A DNA stretch of 64,000 nucleotides from Marisediminitalea oceani (GTDB lineage: Bacteria > Pseudomonadota > Gammaproteobacteria > Enterobacterales > Alteromonadaceae). Below, piece after piece: positions 34,472-44,495 of the stretch (position 1 is its first letter; every line of letters starts with the position of its first letter). A program made the position numbers and the translations under genes. Location: contig NZ_RCUA01000032.1 in the NCBI RefSeq assembly GCF_003731635.1, forward strand, positions 188,598 through 252,597. Direction: 5' to 3'. The notes under the pieces are model-generated. The model saw only the letters and a list, made by a program, of their open reading frames with translations. It was not told where the DNA came from and made no database searches.

Positions 34472-35494
34472 TCAGCCAATGCCAAGCTCTTTCAGTTTTT
34501 TGTCCAGGCCCGGATAAACCCGGCGCGCGTTGCCGGAATACACCTGTTTACGTTGCTCGTCTGTTAAGTCCAGCGCGTCGATGTAGCGTTTGGTATCGTC
34601 GAAGTAGTAGCCGGTTTCCGGATCGATGCCACGTACCGCACCAATCATCTCAGAGCCAAACAGAATGTTATCCAGATCGATGACTTCAAATAACAAATCG
34701 ATGCCCGGCTGATGATAAACGCAGGTATCGAAGAACACGTTCTTCATCATGTGCTCTCGTAATGGCGGCTGTTTAAGCATATCGGCCAGACCGCGATAGC
34801 GCCCCCAGTGGTAAGGCACTGCTCCGCCGCCGTGTGGAATGATAAAGCGCAACTCGGGAAAGTCTTTAAACAAATTCCCCTGCAGCAGTTGCATAAAGGC
34901 TGTGGTGTCGGCGTTCATGTAATGGGCGCCGGTGGCATGGAAGTTTTCGTTACACGAGCCAGAGACATGGATCATGGCCGGCACATCCAGCTCTACCATC
35001 TTCTCATAGAAGGGGTACCAGCTTTTATCGGTCAGAGGTTTGGATGTCCAGTGACCGCCTGAAGGGTCCGGGTTAAGGTTACAGCCTACAAAGCCCAGTT
35101 CTGTTACGCACCGCTCCAGTTCTGCGACGGAGTTTTTAATCGGCACGCCGGGCGACTGGGGTAACTGACACACGCCAATAAAATGCTGAGGGTACAGATC
35201 GACAACCCGTTTAATCAGGTCGTTACAGGCGCTGGTCCATTGTTTTGAGACGGCCTCGTCACCAACATGATGAGCCATGGCTGACGCCCTGGGTGAGAAA
35301 ATGGTCATATCTGAACCGCGTTCAATTAATAAACGCAGCTGGTTTTTTTCAATACTTTCCTGGATCTGCTCATCGCTGATATGAGGAACCTCAGGCAGTG
35401 CCTTGCCACCCTGATACGCTTTTAGCTGTGCTTCGCGGAACAGCTGAAGCGGTTCCGGTGCAGTGGTGTAATGTCCGTGGCAATCAATAATCAT
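34472..35494 (-). CDS. ligJ: 4-oxalomesaconate hydratase
   Basis: Hydrates the tautomerised 4-oxalomesaconate to 4-carboxy-4-hydroxy-2-oxoadipate in protocatechuate 4,5-cleavage and gallate catabolism. The 340-residue amidohydrolase-2 fold shows DCHGHYTTAPEPL with metal-binding HxH, GCNLNPDPSGG, IHVSGSCNENFHATGAHY, IPHGGGAVPYHWGR and LFGSEMIGAV. This pattern, with the long LigJ-specific insert, is distinct from LigI. Last gene of the ligK-ligU-ligJ operon, 29 bases after ligU. Confidence 0.9.
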   Translation of the reverse strand: MIIDCHGHYTTAPEPLQLFREAQLKAYQGGKALPEVPHISDEQIQESIEKNQLRLLIERGSDMTIFSPRASAMAHHVGDEAVSKQWTSACNDLIKRVVDLYPQHFIGVCQLPQSPGVPIKNSVAELERCVTELGFVGCNLNPDPSGGHWTSKPLTDKSWYPFYEKMVELDVPAMIHVSGSCNENFHATGAHYMNADTTAFMQLLQGNLFKDFPELRFIIPHGGGAVPYHWGRYRGLADMLKQPPLREHMMKNVFFDTCVYHQPGIDLLFEVIDLDNILFGSEMIGAVRGIDPETGYYFDDTKRYIDALDLTDEQRKQVYSGNARRVYPGLDKKLKELGIG

Positions 35495-35523
35495 AACTAG
35501 TGCCTTTTCCTGTACGAATAAAA

Positions 35524-36612
35524 TTAATCCTGAGCGAATGCTGTATCGGGGATCATTACCTCTCCCCGCATCAGCAAGCGTGCGGTGCGCAGTAATGCCG
35601 CGCGACGTATAGTAAGTGTGTCTGCCGACTCCTCACCTTCCACCTCCATGGCCACGGTAAACTGGCCGGTGGGATGTTCAATATTCAGAGCGGAATAGTC
35701 GTGGTCATCACCAAGGTAGCGATTACCCACCGCGCCCTTAATAACGCAGGCAGTGGCCACACTGACCGAGCCTAAAACACCAATCGCATCATGTACGCGG
35801 TGAGGGATAAACGAGCGGGTATTGAGTAAGCCATGATTTACCGGCGCCGAAACCAGGGTCATTTTTGGCACGGTTTTACTGCTCACATCACCCAAGTTCA
35901 TTTTTTCACCGGCCTGTAAACGGATAGTTTCCACCTTGTCTTTTAGCCGGGCATTGGCTTCCAGCTGTTCCGGAGATTCATCGCCCTGAATATCGAAGTC
36001 CTGTGCTTCCATCATTACTACCGGCATACCGTTATCAATACAGGTTACGGTGACGCCTTCAAAGGTATCGGTAACGTTGCCCGTTGGCAGTAAAGCCCCA
36101 CAGCTGGAGCCAGCGATATCAAGAAAGTCTATTAGCACAGGCGCTGCGCCACCGGGCACACCGTCGATTTCAGCATCGCCCTCATACACGGGCTTACCAT
36201 TTTTTACCTGTACCTGCGCAACCGCCAAGGCACCGGTATTAACCATGTGAATGCGCACATCAGTTACGCCTTCATTAGCCGCAACTAGTCCTTCGTCGAT
36301 GGCGAAGGGCCCAACACCGGCCAGAATATTGCCGCAGTTCTGGGCATCGCTGACCACAGCCTTGTCGACCACCACTTGTAAAAATAAGTAATCCACATCG
36401 GCATCGTCGCGCTGTGAGGGGCTGACAATTGCCACCTTACTGGTAAGCGGATGCGCACCGCCAACGCCGTCAATCTGACGGCTATCCGGCGACCCCATGG
36501 CCGCCAGCAAAACCTGATCGCGAATGGCGCTGTCGGCGGGTAAATCCTTAGCCTGAAAGTACAGACCTTTGGACGTACCGCCACGCATTAAACTGCAGGG
36601 AATGGCTTTCAC
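35524..36612 (-). CDS. ligU: 4-oxalomesaconate tautomerase (PrpF family)
   Basis: Isomerises 4-oxalomesaconate by a 1,3-allylic shift, giving the LigJ substrate. The PrpF/DAP-epimerase-like signature is clear: [52 protein letters not shown] and [16 protein letters not shown]. Length (362) is normal. The GTG start overlaps the ligK stop by 4 bases (GTGA), so the two are translationally coupled. GalD of the gallate pathway is the same activity, so gallate use is an alternative reading. Confidence 0.87.
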   Translation of the reverse strand: MKAIPCSLMRGGTSKGLYFQAKDLPADSAIRDQVLLAAMGSPDSRQIDGVGGAHPLTSKVAIVSPSQRDDADVDYLFLQVVVDKAVVSDAQNCGNILAGVGPFAIDEGLVAANEGVTDVRIHMVNTGALAVAQVQVKNGKPVYEGDAEIDGVPGGAAPVLIDFLDIAGSSCGALLPTGNVTDTFEGVTVTCIDNGMPVVMMEAQDFDIQGDESPEQLEANARLKDKVETIRLQAGEKMNLGDVSSKTVPKMTLVSAPVNHGLLNTRSFIPHRVHDAIGVLGSVSVATACVIKGAVGNRYLGDDHDYSALNIEHPTGQFTVAMEVEGEESADTLTIRRAALLRTARLLMRGEVMIPDTAFAQD

Positions 36613-37313
36613 GCTTTATTACCGCTGTTATGTTCTTCGTAGGTCACATAACGCAGGCCTTTTTCGGCCAGGCGTTCGCGCATATTGTAGATATCGAGCC
36701 CGAGTTCACCGTTGGCCAGGCGCACTCGCTTAGACTCTTCGTTGGCTACTCTTTTAAGCACTTTTTCGTGAACTTCGTCAGCTTCCTCGCGGGCAACCAC
36801 CACTACACCATCTTCATCGGCAACCACCATATCACCGGGGTTTACCAGTGCACCGGCGCACACCACCGGCACATTCACACTGGCAATAGTTTCTTTCACC
36901 GTGCCCTGCGAATAAATGGCTTTCGACCATACCGGAAACTCCATTTCTTCCAGTGTGGCGGTATCTCTTACGCCACCAGCAATCACCAGCCCCTGCACAC
37001 CGCGGGCTTTCAAAGAGGTGGCCAGCAGATCGCCAAAGAAGCCATCAATGCAAGGACTGGTTGGCACAACCACCAGCACATCCCCTGCCTGACACTGTTC
37101 CACCGCAACATGAATCATCCAGTTATCGCCCGGCGCTACCTGACAGGTCACCGCAGGCCCGGCAATTTTCGCCGGCTTATAGATAGGCGTCATGTATTCC
37201 GCCATCAGCCCCTTGCGCCCCTGTGCTTCGTGCACTGTGGCCGCCTCAGCCCCTGCGTAATTTTCAATAGTTTGTTTTGATGGGCGTGGACACCCGGTAA
37301 CACATACCGCCAT
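36609..37313 (-). CDS. ligK: 4-carboxy-4-hydroxy-2-oxoadipate aldolase / oxaloacetate decarboxylase
   Basis: Cleaves CHA into pyruvate and oxaloacetate. RraA-like fold, 234 residues: [19 protein letters not shown] near the N-terminus, [56 protein letters not shown] (metal- and substrate-binding GGxRD) and [16 protein letters not shown]. First gene of its operon, divergent from the LysR gene at 37441. Confidence 0.92.
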   Translation of the reverse strand: MAVCVTGCPRPSKQTIENYAGAEAATVHEAQGRKGLMAEYMTPIYKPAKIAGPAVTCQVAPGDNWMIHVAVEQCQAGDVLVVVPTSPCIDGFFGDLLATSLKARGVQGLVIAGGVRDTATLEEMEFPVWSKAIYSQGTVKETIASVNVPVVCAGALVNPGDMVVADEDGVVVVAREEADEVHEKVLKRVANEESKRVRLANGELGLDIYNMRERLAEKGLRYVTYEEHNSGNKA

Positions 37314-37440
37314 AACAGCCTCGGTGAAGTAATTTCTGATGGCATCAGTATGCGCCTGGCAGCGGTGAAATTCCGTTTAGAAAGATGTAAAAGTCCATTA
37401 GGATTTTCTATAATGATAAAAAACACCAAAGAGAAATGCT
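37314..37440. promoter_or_regulatory. Divergent promoter region, ligK / LysR-type regulator
   Basis: The 127 bases between the divergent starts are A+T-rich near the regulator (TTCTATAATGATAAAAAAC). A LysR-type regulator normally binds such a region; no single T-N11-A box stands out enough to be chosen. Confidence 0.45.
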
Positions 37441-38628
37441 GTGCAATTTAATATCCGACACCTGTTCTGCGCGCTGGAAATTCGCAAGCATGCTAATCTC
37501 TCCGAGGCGGCAAGGCATGTTCACTTAACCCAGTCGGCGCTTACTCAGAGCATTCGAAAACTGGAAAAGTCTATTGGCGTACCGCTGTTTAAACGGGCCA
37601 CCACCGGCATGTTTGTTACACCAGAAGGAGAGGTATTTCTGCGCCGTTTTGAGCGCGGATTTGCTTATATTGAGCACTTTGCCAATACCCTGTTTAATGC
37701 CGACCGCACTGCCCGGCTGATCTTCCTTAGGGGCATTGGTGCGCGCCAGCTGGCAGCCCTTATCCAGGTGGTCGAACACCAAAGCTACACTGCGGCCTCA
37801 CGGGTCATGGGGTTAACCCAACCCACCCTTCACCGCACCATAAAGGAGCTCGAAACGCTTTGCGGGCAGAGTTTATTTACCCGCTCTCCCACGGGCGTTG
37901 AGGCTACCTGGCGGGCACGTCAGTTAAGTCGTTTAGCCGGGCTGTACTTTGCGGAACTACAACAGGGGCTGGATGAATTGCAGGAGCTGGCAGGCTCCGG
38001 CCATGGTTCACTCAAACTGGGTAGTCTGCCATTAACCCGCACCAGTATTATTCCTAACGCGGTGCTAAAGCTCACCGAGGTGGCACCACAGGCGCACATC
38101 AGCATTGTAGACGGCCCCTATGAAGAGCAGCTACATGCCCTGTTGCACGGTCAGATAGATATATTAATTGGTGCACTGCGCTTCCCGCCGCTGAGTGATG
38201 AAATTACCCAGCATCATCTGTTCGACGACAACCTGTCGCTGGTGTTTCGCCATGGTCACCCGCTTGCTACTGAGCCTACGCTCAGCGCTACCCACTGGTC
38301 ATCACTAAAATGGATAGTGCCTAAAACCGGGACGCCAGCCAGGGCCATATTTGAAGAATTGTTCGCCACCATGAAGTTACCCGTACCCGGTGACATTATT
38401 GAATGTAGTTCGCTGGTTGCCACCCGGGGAATGCTGATAAACAGCGACCGCGCGGCCTTGCTGCCAGCCCGGCAGGTGGAGGTAGACGTACAGGCCGGCC
38501 TGCTGGCGGTGAGTCCGCTCAAACTAGGCGACCCGGCCAGGCAGATCGGTTACACCCTGCGCAAGGGCTGGACACCCACCCGCCTGCAGGCCAGCTTCTT
38601 AACCATACTGGAACAAACCAAACCTTAA
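37441..38628 (+). CDS. LysR-type regulator with two tandem winged-helix domains
   Basis: 395 residues, about 90 longer than an ordinary LysR protein. There are two HTH_1-like domains: residues about 5-65 (LSEAARHVHLTQSALTQSIR, GVPLFKRATTGM) and about 103-160 (YTAASRVMGLTQPTLHRTIK, GQSLFTRSPTGV). A single effector-binding domain follows (SLKLGSLPLTRTSIIP, QIDILIGALRFPP). GTG start with AAAGAGA upstream. It is divergent from ligK and is the natural activator of ligKUJ, probably sensing a pathway intermediate. Two-HTH LysR relatives exist among aromatic and sugar regulators, but they are uncommon. Confidence 0.88.
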   Translation: MQFNIRHLFCALEIRKHANLSEAARHVHLTQSALTQSIRKLEKSIGVPLFKRATTGMFVTPEGEVFLRRFERGFAYIEHFANTLFNADRTARLIFLRGIGARQLAALIQVVEHQSYTAASRVMGLTQPTLHRTIKELETLCGQSLFTRSPTGVEATWRARQLSRLAGLYFAELQQGLDELQELAGSGHGSLKLGSLPLTRTSIIPNAVLKLTEVAPQAHISIVDGPYEEQLHALLHGQIDILIGALRFPPLSDEITQHHLFDDNLSLVFRHGHPLATEPTLSATHWSSLKWIVPKTGTPARAIFEELFATMKLPVPGDIIECSSLVATRGMLINSDRAALLPARQVEVDVQAGLLAVSPLKLGDPARQIGYTLRKGWTPTRLQASFLTILEQTKP

Positions 38629-38806
38629 ACCTACGCACTTCGCCTTTTGCGTGCACACATTCGCGTTAGCAAATATCTACTTGTGATGCCGCTTATACAG
38701 GTATCAATTTTATCAATGCCGAGCTCTATATAAACGATTTGTTAACCGCTAACACGAGGATTAAATTTACATTTAATTAACCAGACCATCACAGGAAACT
38801 CATCTA

Positions 38807-39339
38807 ATGCAGCCTGACCAATCGTTATCGGCTTATATCTTCAGAGAGACCCTTATCGGCGGGGTGATAAACGCATTTTTCAGCCTGATATTCGTTTTTA
38901 TCGTGTTTGCCGGGCAGGCAACAATCTCCATGGCAGGTAGCGACGGCCTGCTGATTGACAGCCTCCCTCAAGGTCTTGCAATTGGCTTATTAGGCAGTTT
39001 TTTCCATCGTTTCTCACTCGCAAACGATTATCCACAGGAGCATTACCAGCCTGTTCACATCAATCCAGATCCCGCCTGCCATTGCAGCCATTTTTAAGGG
39101 CTCTGCTATTTGCTGTGCTTGGTGCCGCGCTGACCGTAGTGCTTTTTTACTCGCTGTTTCTGGTAGGGAAAGTAACGCATTTAAGTTTTCTGCAGGCAGC
39201 TTTTATAAAAGTTATCTGGGGTGGTTTGCTCGGTGCTGCGGTAGCTAATACTGCGCTTCGTTTAGCACTGCGGATTATCATTATTTACATCCCTCGCTCA
39301 CCTCCGGGACACCTTAAACTGCGGGCCATTGATAGCTGA
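38807..39339 (+). pseudogene. Four-helix membrane protein interrupted by a -1 frameshift at T6
   Basis: Frame one from ATG 38807 gives helices 1 and 2 (LIGGVINAFFSLIFVFIVFAG, GLAIGLLGSFF) and then loses sense. The -1 frame continues as FPSFLTRKRLSTG, a linker, then helices 3 and 4 (FLRALLFAVLGAALTVVLFY, LQAAFIKVIWGGLLGAAVAN) to TGA 39337-39339. The switch lies at AGT TTT TTC (38996-39004), which is also a canonical -1 slippery heptamer T TTT TTC. The joined product is about 177 residues. A one-base deletion, a sequencing error in the T-run, or programmed slippage would all give this picture. Function unknown. A strong terminator follows. Confidence 0.65.
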
Positions 39340-39341
39340 AG

Positions 39342-39372
39342 AAACCGGATTGCATCCGGTTTTTTATTTTTT
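39342..39372 (+). terminator. Intrinsic terminator
   Basis: AAACCGGAT (39342-39350) pairs with ATCCGGTTT (39354-39362) around TGC, followed by TTTATTTTTT. It closes the membrane-protein gene just upstream and insulates the TonB-receptor locus. Confidence 0.92.
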
Positions 39373-39556
39373 GCGACGCGATTAATAGGTATCCCGTTGT
39401 GAAAAAAAATAATAGCCGCTCAAATCCACCTCGTTACCATTCATTAACAGTTTGTTTACGCTTGCGTCCGGCAATGACGCCACTGCATGGCCCGGAAAGC
39501 CAGGGACAACGCAAGGAAGTCGTAAACAAGTGATTAAGGAAAATAACGGGGCACAC

Positions 39557-42500
39557 ATGAAATCTAAATTTCCGTACAAGAAAACAATACTTACGCAAAG
39601 TATATCGCTGCTGCTTGGCACCAGCGTAATGCTGCCGGCGATGGCACAGCAGGCATCGCCGGATGACGATCTGGTTGAGGTAATTGAGGTTACCGGCCTG
39701 AAGTCCAGTCTTACCGAGGCGGCATCCATTAAGCAAAACTCCGTAGGGGTAGTCGACGCGATTTCCGCTGAAGACATTGGTAAATTCCCGGATACTAACC
39801 TGGCAGAATCGCTGCAGCGCATTACCGGCGTATCCATCAGCCGTTCCAACGGTGAAGGTAATGAAGTCACGGTGCGCGGCTTTGGTGGTGAGAATAATAT
39901 GATCACCCTGAATGGCCGTATGATGCCTGCCGCACAAACCTACGGTGGCGGCAGTGGCGCCGATGGTACCACCCGTGGCGGCGGTACCCGCGCGTTTAAC
40001 TTTGGTAACCTGGCGTCAGACGGTGTTCGCGCCGTAGAGGTGTATAAAACCAGTAAGGCCAACATCGCTACCGGCGGGATTGGAGCTACCATCAACATCA
40101 TTACCGCACGACCGCTGGATAATCCGGGCTTTAGCGCCACCGTTGGCGCCAAAGCGGTGCACGACACCACTAACCGCGCCGGCGACGACATTACGCCAGA
40201 GCTTTCCGGCCTGATGAACTGGACTAACGAAGACGCCACTTTCGGCGTGAATGTGGCAGCAGTAGTGCAACAGCGTGATTCTGGTTACGCCGGTGCTACG
40301 GTAAACGACTGGAACATTGGTACCTGGGGCGATCCTAACGACCCGGATACGCTGTTTAACAATGCCGACATGTCGATCTATCAGAACACGCCGGAGGCTG
40401 GGCAACTGTACGCGCGTCCAAACGATTTACGTTACGCCTTTTCCGATACTCAACGGGATCGGACAAACGCCCAAATCACCATGCAATACGCGCCCACCGA
40501 CAACATTACAGCCACGCTGGACTATGTATTTGCCGAGAACGAAATCACCGAACATCGCGGCGAAATCACTAACTGGGTCCAGAACGGCTCTAACGTCACC
40601 AGCGTTATCTTTGATGATGGCCCGGTGGCCACGCCTATCTACATAGCCGAAAACTATAACGGCACCGTGGATGAAGGTTACGAGCAACAGTATCGTGAAC
40701 AAACCAACACCCTGAACTCGCTTGGCTTTAATGTGGTGTACCATGTAAGCGACGCACTATCGCTGAACTTCGACGTGCATAACTCCAAAATGGAAAGCTT
40801 ACCCAGCGGTCCCAGCGACAACCTGGCAACCGGCGAAATTGCCGTGGGCATAGGCGCACCATCTGTGGCCTCCCGCGAGTGGTGGTACGACAGCGAACTG
40901 CCCAGCTACCGCAACGTGTACGACGACTCCTTACGGGGCAATAACAACGGTACAGTTGATGCCGGCGATGTGGGCTCATCCATTCTGCGCTTCCGTCACG
41001 CTTCTCAGGTTACCGAAATCACCCAGTTTAAGTTTGACGGTACTTACTACATGGATAACGGCAAGTTCCAGTTTGGTGCCGAAGGCCGTGCAATGGAAAT
41101 GAATGCCCGTCAAACAGCCGGTGACAACATGACATTAGGTAACTGGGGTATTGCCAACCCGGGCGAGTTCTCTGATGGCCTGCTGGAACAAATCAACGTG
41201 GGCGGCCTGTTTGATGACTACGACATCGGCGAAAGCCAGGGCATCGGTTTTATTGCCGATCCGGTAGCGCTGGCGCGGGAAGGCATTGCCCTGTACCCGT
41301 CAGATGCTAACTTCTTTGGTGTCAGCAGCGTGTTTTCCAATAATGATACGGTGAAGGAAGACACCATGGCGGCCTACTTCCAGGTGCACATTGAAGCTGA
41401 ATGGAACGATATGCCCATTAACGTGCTGGCCGGTATGCGCTACGAAACTACCGATGTGGAGTCCACCTCTCTGGTTACGCCACCAAGCTACCTGATCTGG
41501 GAAAACAACAACGACTTCTCGTTGTATACCGATCCGTCAACCTCAGCACAGCCGCTGTCTGTTGACGCGGATTACGACAACCTGCTGCCCAGCCTTGATT
41601 TTGACATCATGCTGACCGACGACGTTAAAGCCCGTTTCTCCTACAGTAAAACCATTGCCCGTGCTGGCTACGGCTCACTGCGGGTTTCGCCCAGTGGCTT
41701 TGGTTTAACCGGCTCAACTATCAATGGTGCCAGAGCAACGGCCTCGTCTTCCAACCCGGGGCTGTTACCGCTGGAGTCGGATAACTTCGACCTGTCGTTT
41801 GAGTATTACTACGACGACAGCAGTTACGCGTCTTTTGGTTTCTTTGAAAAACGCGTTGCCAACTTTATTGGTACCGGCCAGCAGGACAGAACCTTCTTTG
41901 GTATTCAGGATCAGACCGCAGGCCCGCGTGCTATCGCCGCTGCCCAGGCCCTTCGTGACCGCGGCTTTGCGGTAGACGATACTTCGTTGTTTGCGATGAT
42001 GGTATTACTTGAGCAGCCTGAAGCGTTCCCTAACGGTGCCGATGACTACACCGGCTCAGCGGAGCAAATTCTGCAGTTAGGTGAAACTCCGGGATGGGAT
42101 CTAATCCCGCAGCAAGGCGATCCGGAGCTGGTATTCCGTACTTCTTATCCGCAAAACAACAAGGAAGCCAAACTGTACGGTGCCGAACTTGCGGTACAGC
42201 ACTTCTTTGGTGAAACCGGCTTTGGTGTGCAGGCTAACTACACCATCGTGCGTGGTGACATAGGTTTCGATAATACCGGCAACCCGAATGTCTCGCAGTT
42301 TGCCCTGACCGGCCTGAGTGACACAGCCAACCTCGTATTACTCTACGAGAATTACGGCTGGACGGCACGTTTCGCCCTCAACTGGCGTGATGAATTCCTC
42401 AACCGGGCTAACTACAAAGGGTCTAACAACCCGGCCTATATTGAGGACTATTATCAGCTGGATGCTAACGTCAGTTACGCCGTTAACGACAACCTTACGG

Positions 42501-42625
42501 TATTTGTGGAAGGCATCAACATTACCGGCGAAAACAGCCGCGAACATGGCCGAACTGCTAACCAGCTGTGGTATCTCGAAGATCTCGGTGCGCGCTACCA
42601 GTTAGGCGCCCGGTACACCTTCTGA
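39557..42625 (+). CDS. TonB-dependent receptor, oligosaccharide-uptake type
   Basis: Outer-membrane porin of about 1,022 residues that imports a carbohydrate with TonB energy. Signal peptide ILTQSISLLLGTSVMLPAMA; a TonB box just after it (VEVIEVTGLKS); plug domain with GKFPDTNLAESLQRITGVSI, SNGEGNEVTVRGFGG and IATGGIGATINIITARPLD; then a long barrel ending in aromatic residues (LGARYTF). This is the large Xanthomonas/Caulobacter-type receptor. ATG 39557 begins the signal peptide; the 35 preceding codons do not fit. The genes after it (SapC, cupin, halogenase, AKR, GH9) mark a sugar-uptake locus; GH9 suggests a beta-glucan or similar beta-linked substrate. Confidence 0.93.
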   Translation: MKSKFPYKKTILTQSISLLLGTSVMLPAMAQQASPDDDLVEVIEVTGLKSSLTEAASIKQNSVGVVDAISAEDIGKFPDTNLAESLQRITGVSISRSNGEGNEVTVRGFGGENNMITLNGRMMPAAQTYGGGSGADGTTRGGGTRAFNFGNLASDGVRAVEVYKTSKANIATGGIGATINIITARPLDNPGFSATVGAKAVHDTTNRAGDDITPELSGLMNWTNEDATFGVNVAAVVQQRDSGYAGATVNDWNIGTWGDPNDPDTLFNNADMSIYQNTPEAGQLYARPNDLRYAFSDTQRDRTNAQITMQYAPTDNITATLDYVFAENEITEHRGEITNWVQNGSNVTSVIFDDGPVATPIYIAENYNGTVDEGYEQQYREQTNTLNSLGFNVVYHVSDALSLNFDVHNSKMESLPSGPSDNLATGEIAVGIGAPSVASREWWYDSELPSYRNVYDDSLRGNNNGTVDAGDVGSSILRFRHASQVTEITQFKFDGTYYMDNGKFQFGAEGRAMEMNARQTAGDNMTLGNWGIANPGEFSDGLLEQINVGGLFDDYDIGESQGIGFIADPVALAREGIALYPSDANFFGVSSVFSNNDTVKEDTMAAYFQVHIEAEWNDMPINVLAGMRYETTDVESTSLVTPPSYLIWENNNDFSLYTDPSTSAQPLSVDADYDNLLPSLDFDIMLTDDVKARFSYSKTIARAGYGSLRVSPSGFGLTGSTINGARATASSSNPGLLPLESDNFDLSFEYYYDDSSYASFGFFEKRVANFIGTGQQDRTFFGIQDQTAGPRAIAAAQALRDRGFAVDDTSLFAMMVLLEQPEAFPNGADDYTGSAEQILQLGETPGWDLIPQQGDPELVFRTSYPQNNKEAKLYGAELAVQHFFGETGFGVQANYTIVRGDIGFDNTGNPNVSQFALTGLSDTANLVLLYENYGWTARFALNWRDEFLNRANYKGSNNPAYIEDYYQLDANVSYAVNDNLTVFVEGINITGENSREHGRTANQLWYLEDLGARYQLGARYTF

Positions 42626-42644
42626 TCACCGCTTTAAGTAACAC

Positions 42645-42664
42645 AAGGCCACTTCGGTGGCCTT
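42645..42664 (+). terminator. UUCG-tetraloop hairpin between receptor and SapC
   Basis: AAGGCCAC (42645-42652), TTCG loop, GTGGCCTT (42657-42664), then CTTACGTTT. The weak T-run suggests a leaky terminator that would make the receptor more abundant than the downstream proteins. Confidence 0.7.
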
Positions 42665-42687
42665 CTTACGTTTAAAAAAGGTAAGCA

Positions 42688-43461
42688 ATGAACAATAACA
42701 ATTACACCCTGCTCGATAACGTGACGCACAAGGATCTGCGTGTCATCCCCCAATACAGCGCCGACTTCGGCGACAATGTTGCATCTGTTCCGGTGTTCGC
42801 TACCGAACTGGCCAACGTCATCAAACACTATCCGGTACTGTTCTATCCCACCGATAAAACCACCAGCGATTTTACCATGGTGGCGTTACTCGGGCTGGAA
42901 GCCGGCGAAAACCTGTTTCTCAACGAAACACTGCCAGAAAGCTACCAGGCCCTGCGTCAACAGTCTGGCTGGGCGGCAGACTATGTGCCGGCCACAGTCG
43001 CCCGCGGCCCTTTTGCCATTGGTCTGCATGAAAATGGTAATCAGGTGATGGTCCATGTGGATGCCAGCCATCCCAAACTTTCTACCGAGCAGGGCAAACC
43101 GCTGTTTTTACCCAAGGGCGGTAACTCCGACTACTTAAACCGCATCAGTTCAATACTGGCGGTGATCCATAACGGCGTACAGGTCACCAGTGACATGGTG
43201 AGTATGTGGCACTCTATGGGGTTACTGGAGCCTATGACTGTAGACATTGAGCTGGTTGATGGCTCCAAACTCACTCTCGGTGGCCATTTTGCTGTCAGCG
43301 AGGAGAAAGTCGCAGCCCTTTCAGCCACCGATTTACACACCCTGCATCAGCACAATTACCTGCAAGGGCTGTATCTGGCGATGACATCACTGAATAACCT
43401 CCAGACCCTTATAGACCTGAAAAACATCCGCATACATCAGGAGCTGCGGGCCTATGCCTGA
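42688..43461 (+). CDS. SapC-family protein
   Basis: 257 residues of the SapC pattern: FATELANVIKHYPVLFYP, MVALLGLEAGENLFLN, YVPATVARGPFAIGLHENG and GLLEPMTVDIELVDGSKL. Found after TonB receptors in Alteromonadales and Xanthomonadales; the molecular role is not established. Despite the name it is not known to form an S-layer here. The C-terminus overlaps the next gene by 8 bases, so the two are co-translated. AAGG precedes the ATG. Confidence 0.88.
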   Translation: MNNNNYTLLDNVTHKDLRVIPQYSADFGDNVASVPVFATELANVIKHYPVLFYPTDKTTSDFTMVALLGLEAGENLFLNETLPESYQALRQQSGWAADYVPATVARGPFAIGLHENGNQVMVHVDASHPKLSTEQGKPLFLPKGGNSDYLNRISSILAVIHNGVQVTSDMVSMWHSMGLLEPMTVDIELVDGSKLTLGGHFAVSEEKVAALSATDLHTLHQHNYLQGLYLAMTSLNNLQTLIDLKNIRIHQELRAYA

Positions 43462-44488
43462 TAGTCTGTCGACCATTAGCACCACGGTGAAGGAATTGGC
43501 TGCGGCGAGTGCGCCTGCTGCAGAGACGCTGGCTGAGGCTGCCCAACCGGTTGTCTTACGCGGTATCGCTGAAGACTGGGCGCTTACCCGCCAGTCAGCA
43601 TCAGGCCCCGCCGGTGCTGCCGCCTATCTGAAACCTTTTTATAATGGCCGGCCATCGATGATTTACCGGGCGCCTGCCAGCATTAATGGCCGCTATTTCT
43701 ATACCGAAGATGCCAGCTCGCTGAATTACCAGAGTGTCACCGGCCGGGTCGATGCCTTTTTAGATGAGCTCGCCGTTGACGCGCAGGATGAGTCGCTTTA
43801 TATGGCGTCGGCACCACTGGATAAGTTTTTTCCGGGCCTTAAGGATGCCGTGCGTTTTAGCCAGCCTGCGCAGCTAAACCCCAATGCACAATACGATCCT
43901 TTGGTGAGTATCTGGGTAGGTAACCGGTCGCTGGCGTCCTGCCATTTCGACAATATGGAAAACATTGCCTGCTGTGTGGCCGGGCGGCGCAGAATTATCG
44001 TCTTTCCGCCAGAGCAAATAGCCAATCTGTATCCCGGCCCGGTAGAGCGCACGCCAGGCGGCCAGGTTATCAGCATGGTGGACTTTCATCAGCCGGACTT
44101 TGCTCGTTACCCGCGTTTTGCTGAAGCCCTTAAACATGCGCAGATCGCCGAGCTGGCGCCGGGTGACGGGATTTTCATTCCCAGTATGTGGTGGCATCAG
44201 GTAGAAGGCCTGAGCGATTTTAACGTACTGGTGAATTACTGGTGGTCGCAGGCACCATCGCTGGCTGGCTCTGGCATGCCGGCACTGTTTCATGCCATGC
44301 TGGCCATTCGCGACAGGCCCGAGCGTGAGAAAGCGGCTTTTAAGGCCTTATTCGATTATTACGTGTTCGGCGATAGCAATTTGCCCCATGCGCATTTACC
44401 CGAGTCAGGTAAAGGCGTACTGGGCAGCATAGACGAAGTCACGGCCCGGCGTTTACGCGCTATCATTATCAATCAGTTAAATAAGTAA
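43454..44488 (+). CDS. Cupin-like (JmjC/Cupin_8) oxygenase-type protein
   Basis: 344 residues. A double-stranded beta-helix with likely Fe(II) ligands: LASCHFDNMENIACCVAGRR (HxD) and SMWWHQVEGLSDFNVLV (distal His). The RRIIVFPPEQIANLYPGP strand is typical of Cupin_8 proteins related to protein hydroxylases. Its N-terminal region (VLRGIAEDWALTRQSASG) also fits. It overlaps sapC by 8 bases and precedes the halogenase-like gene by 7, so it is part of the receptor-linked operon. Substrate unknown. Confidence 0.88.
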   Translation: MPDSLSTISTTVKELAAASAPAAETLAEAAQPVVLRGIAEDWALTRQSASGPAGAAAYLKPFYNGRPSMIYRAPASINGRYFYTEDASSLNYQSVTGRVDAFLDELAVDAQDESLYMASAPLDKFFPGLKDAVRFSQPAQLNPNAQYDPLVSIWVGNRSLASCHFDNMENIACCVAGRRRIIVFPPEQIANLYPGPVERTPGGQVISMVDFHQPDFARYPRFAEALKHAQIAELAPGDGIFIPSMWWHQVEGLSDFNVLVNYWWSQAPSLAGSGMPALFHAMLAIRDRPEREKAAFKALFDYYVFGDSNLPHAHLPESGKGVLGSIDEVTARRLRAIIINQLNK

Positions 44489-44495
44489 CCCGCTC

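Noticed and set aside
39434-39937. 167- and 174-codon open frames opposite the TonB receptor
   Set aside because: They lie antisense to the strongly supported receptor signal peptide and plug domain and have no family pattern.
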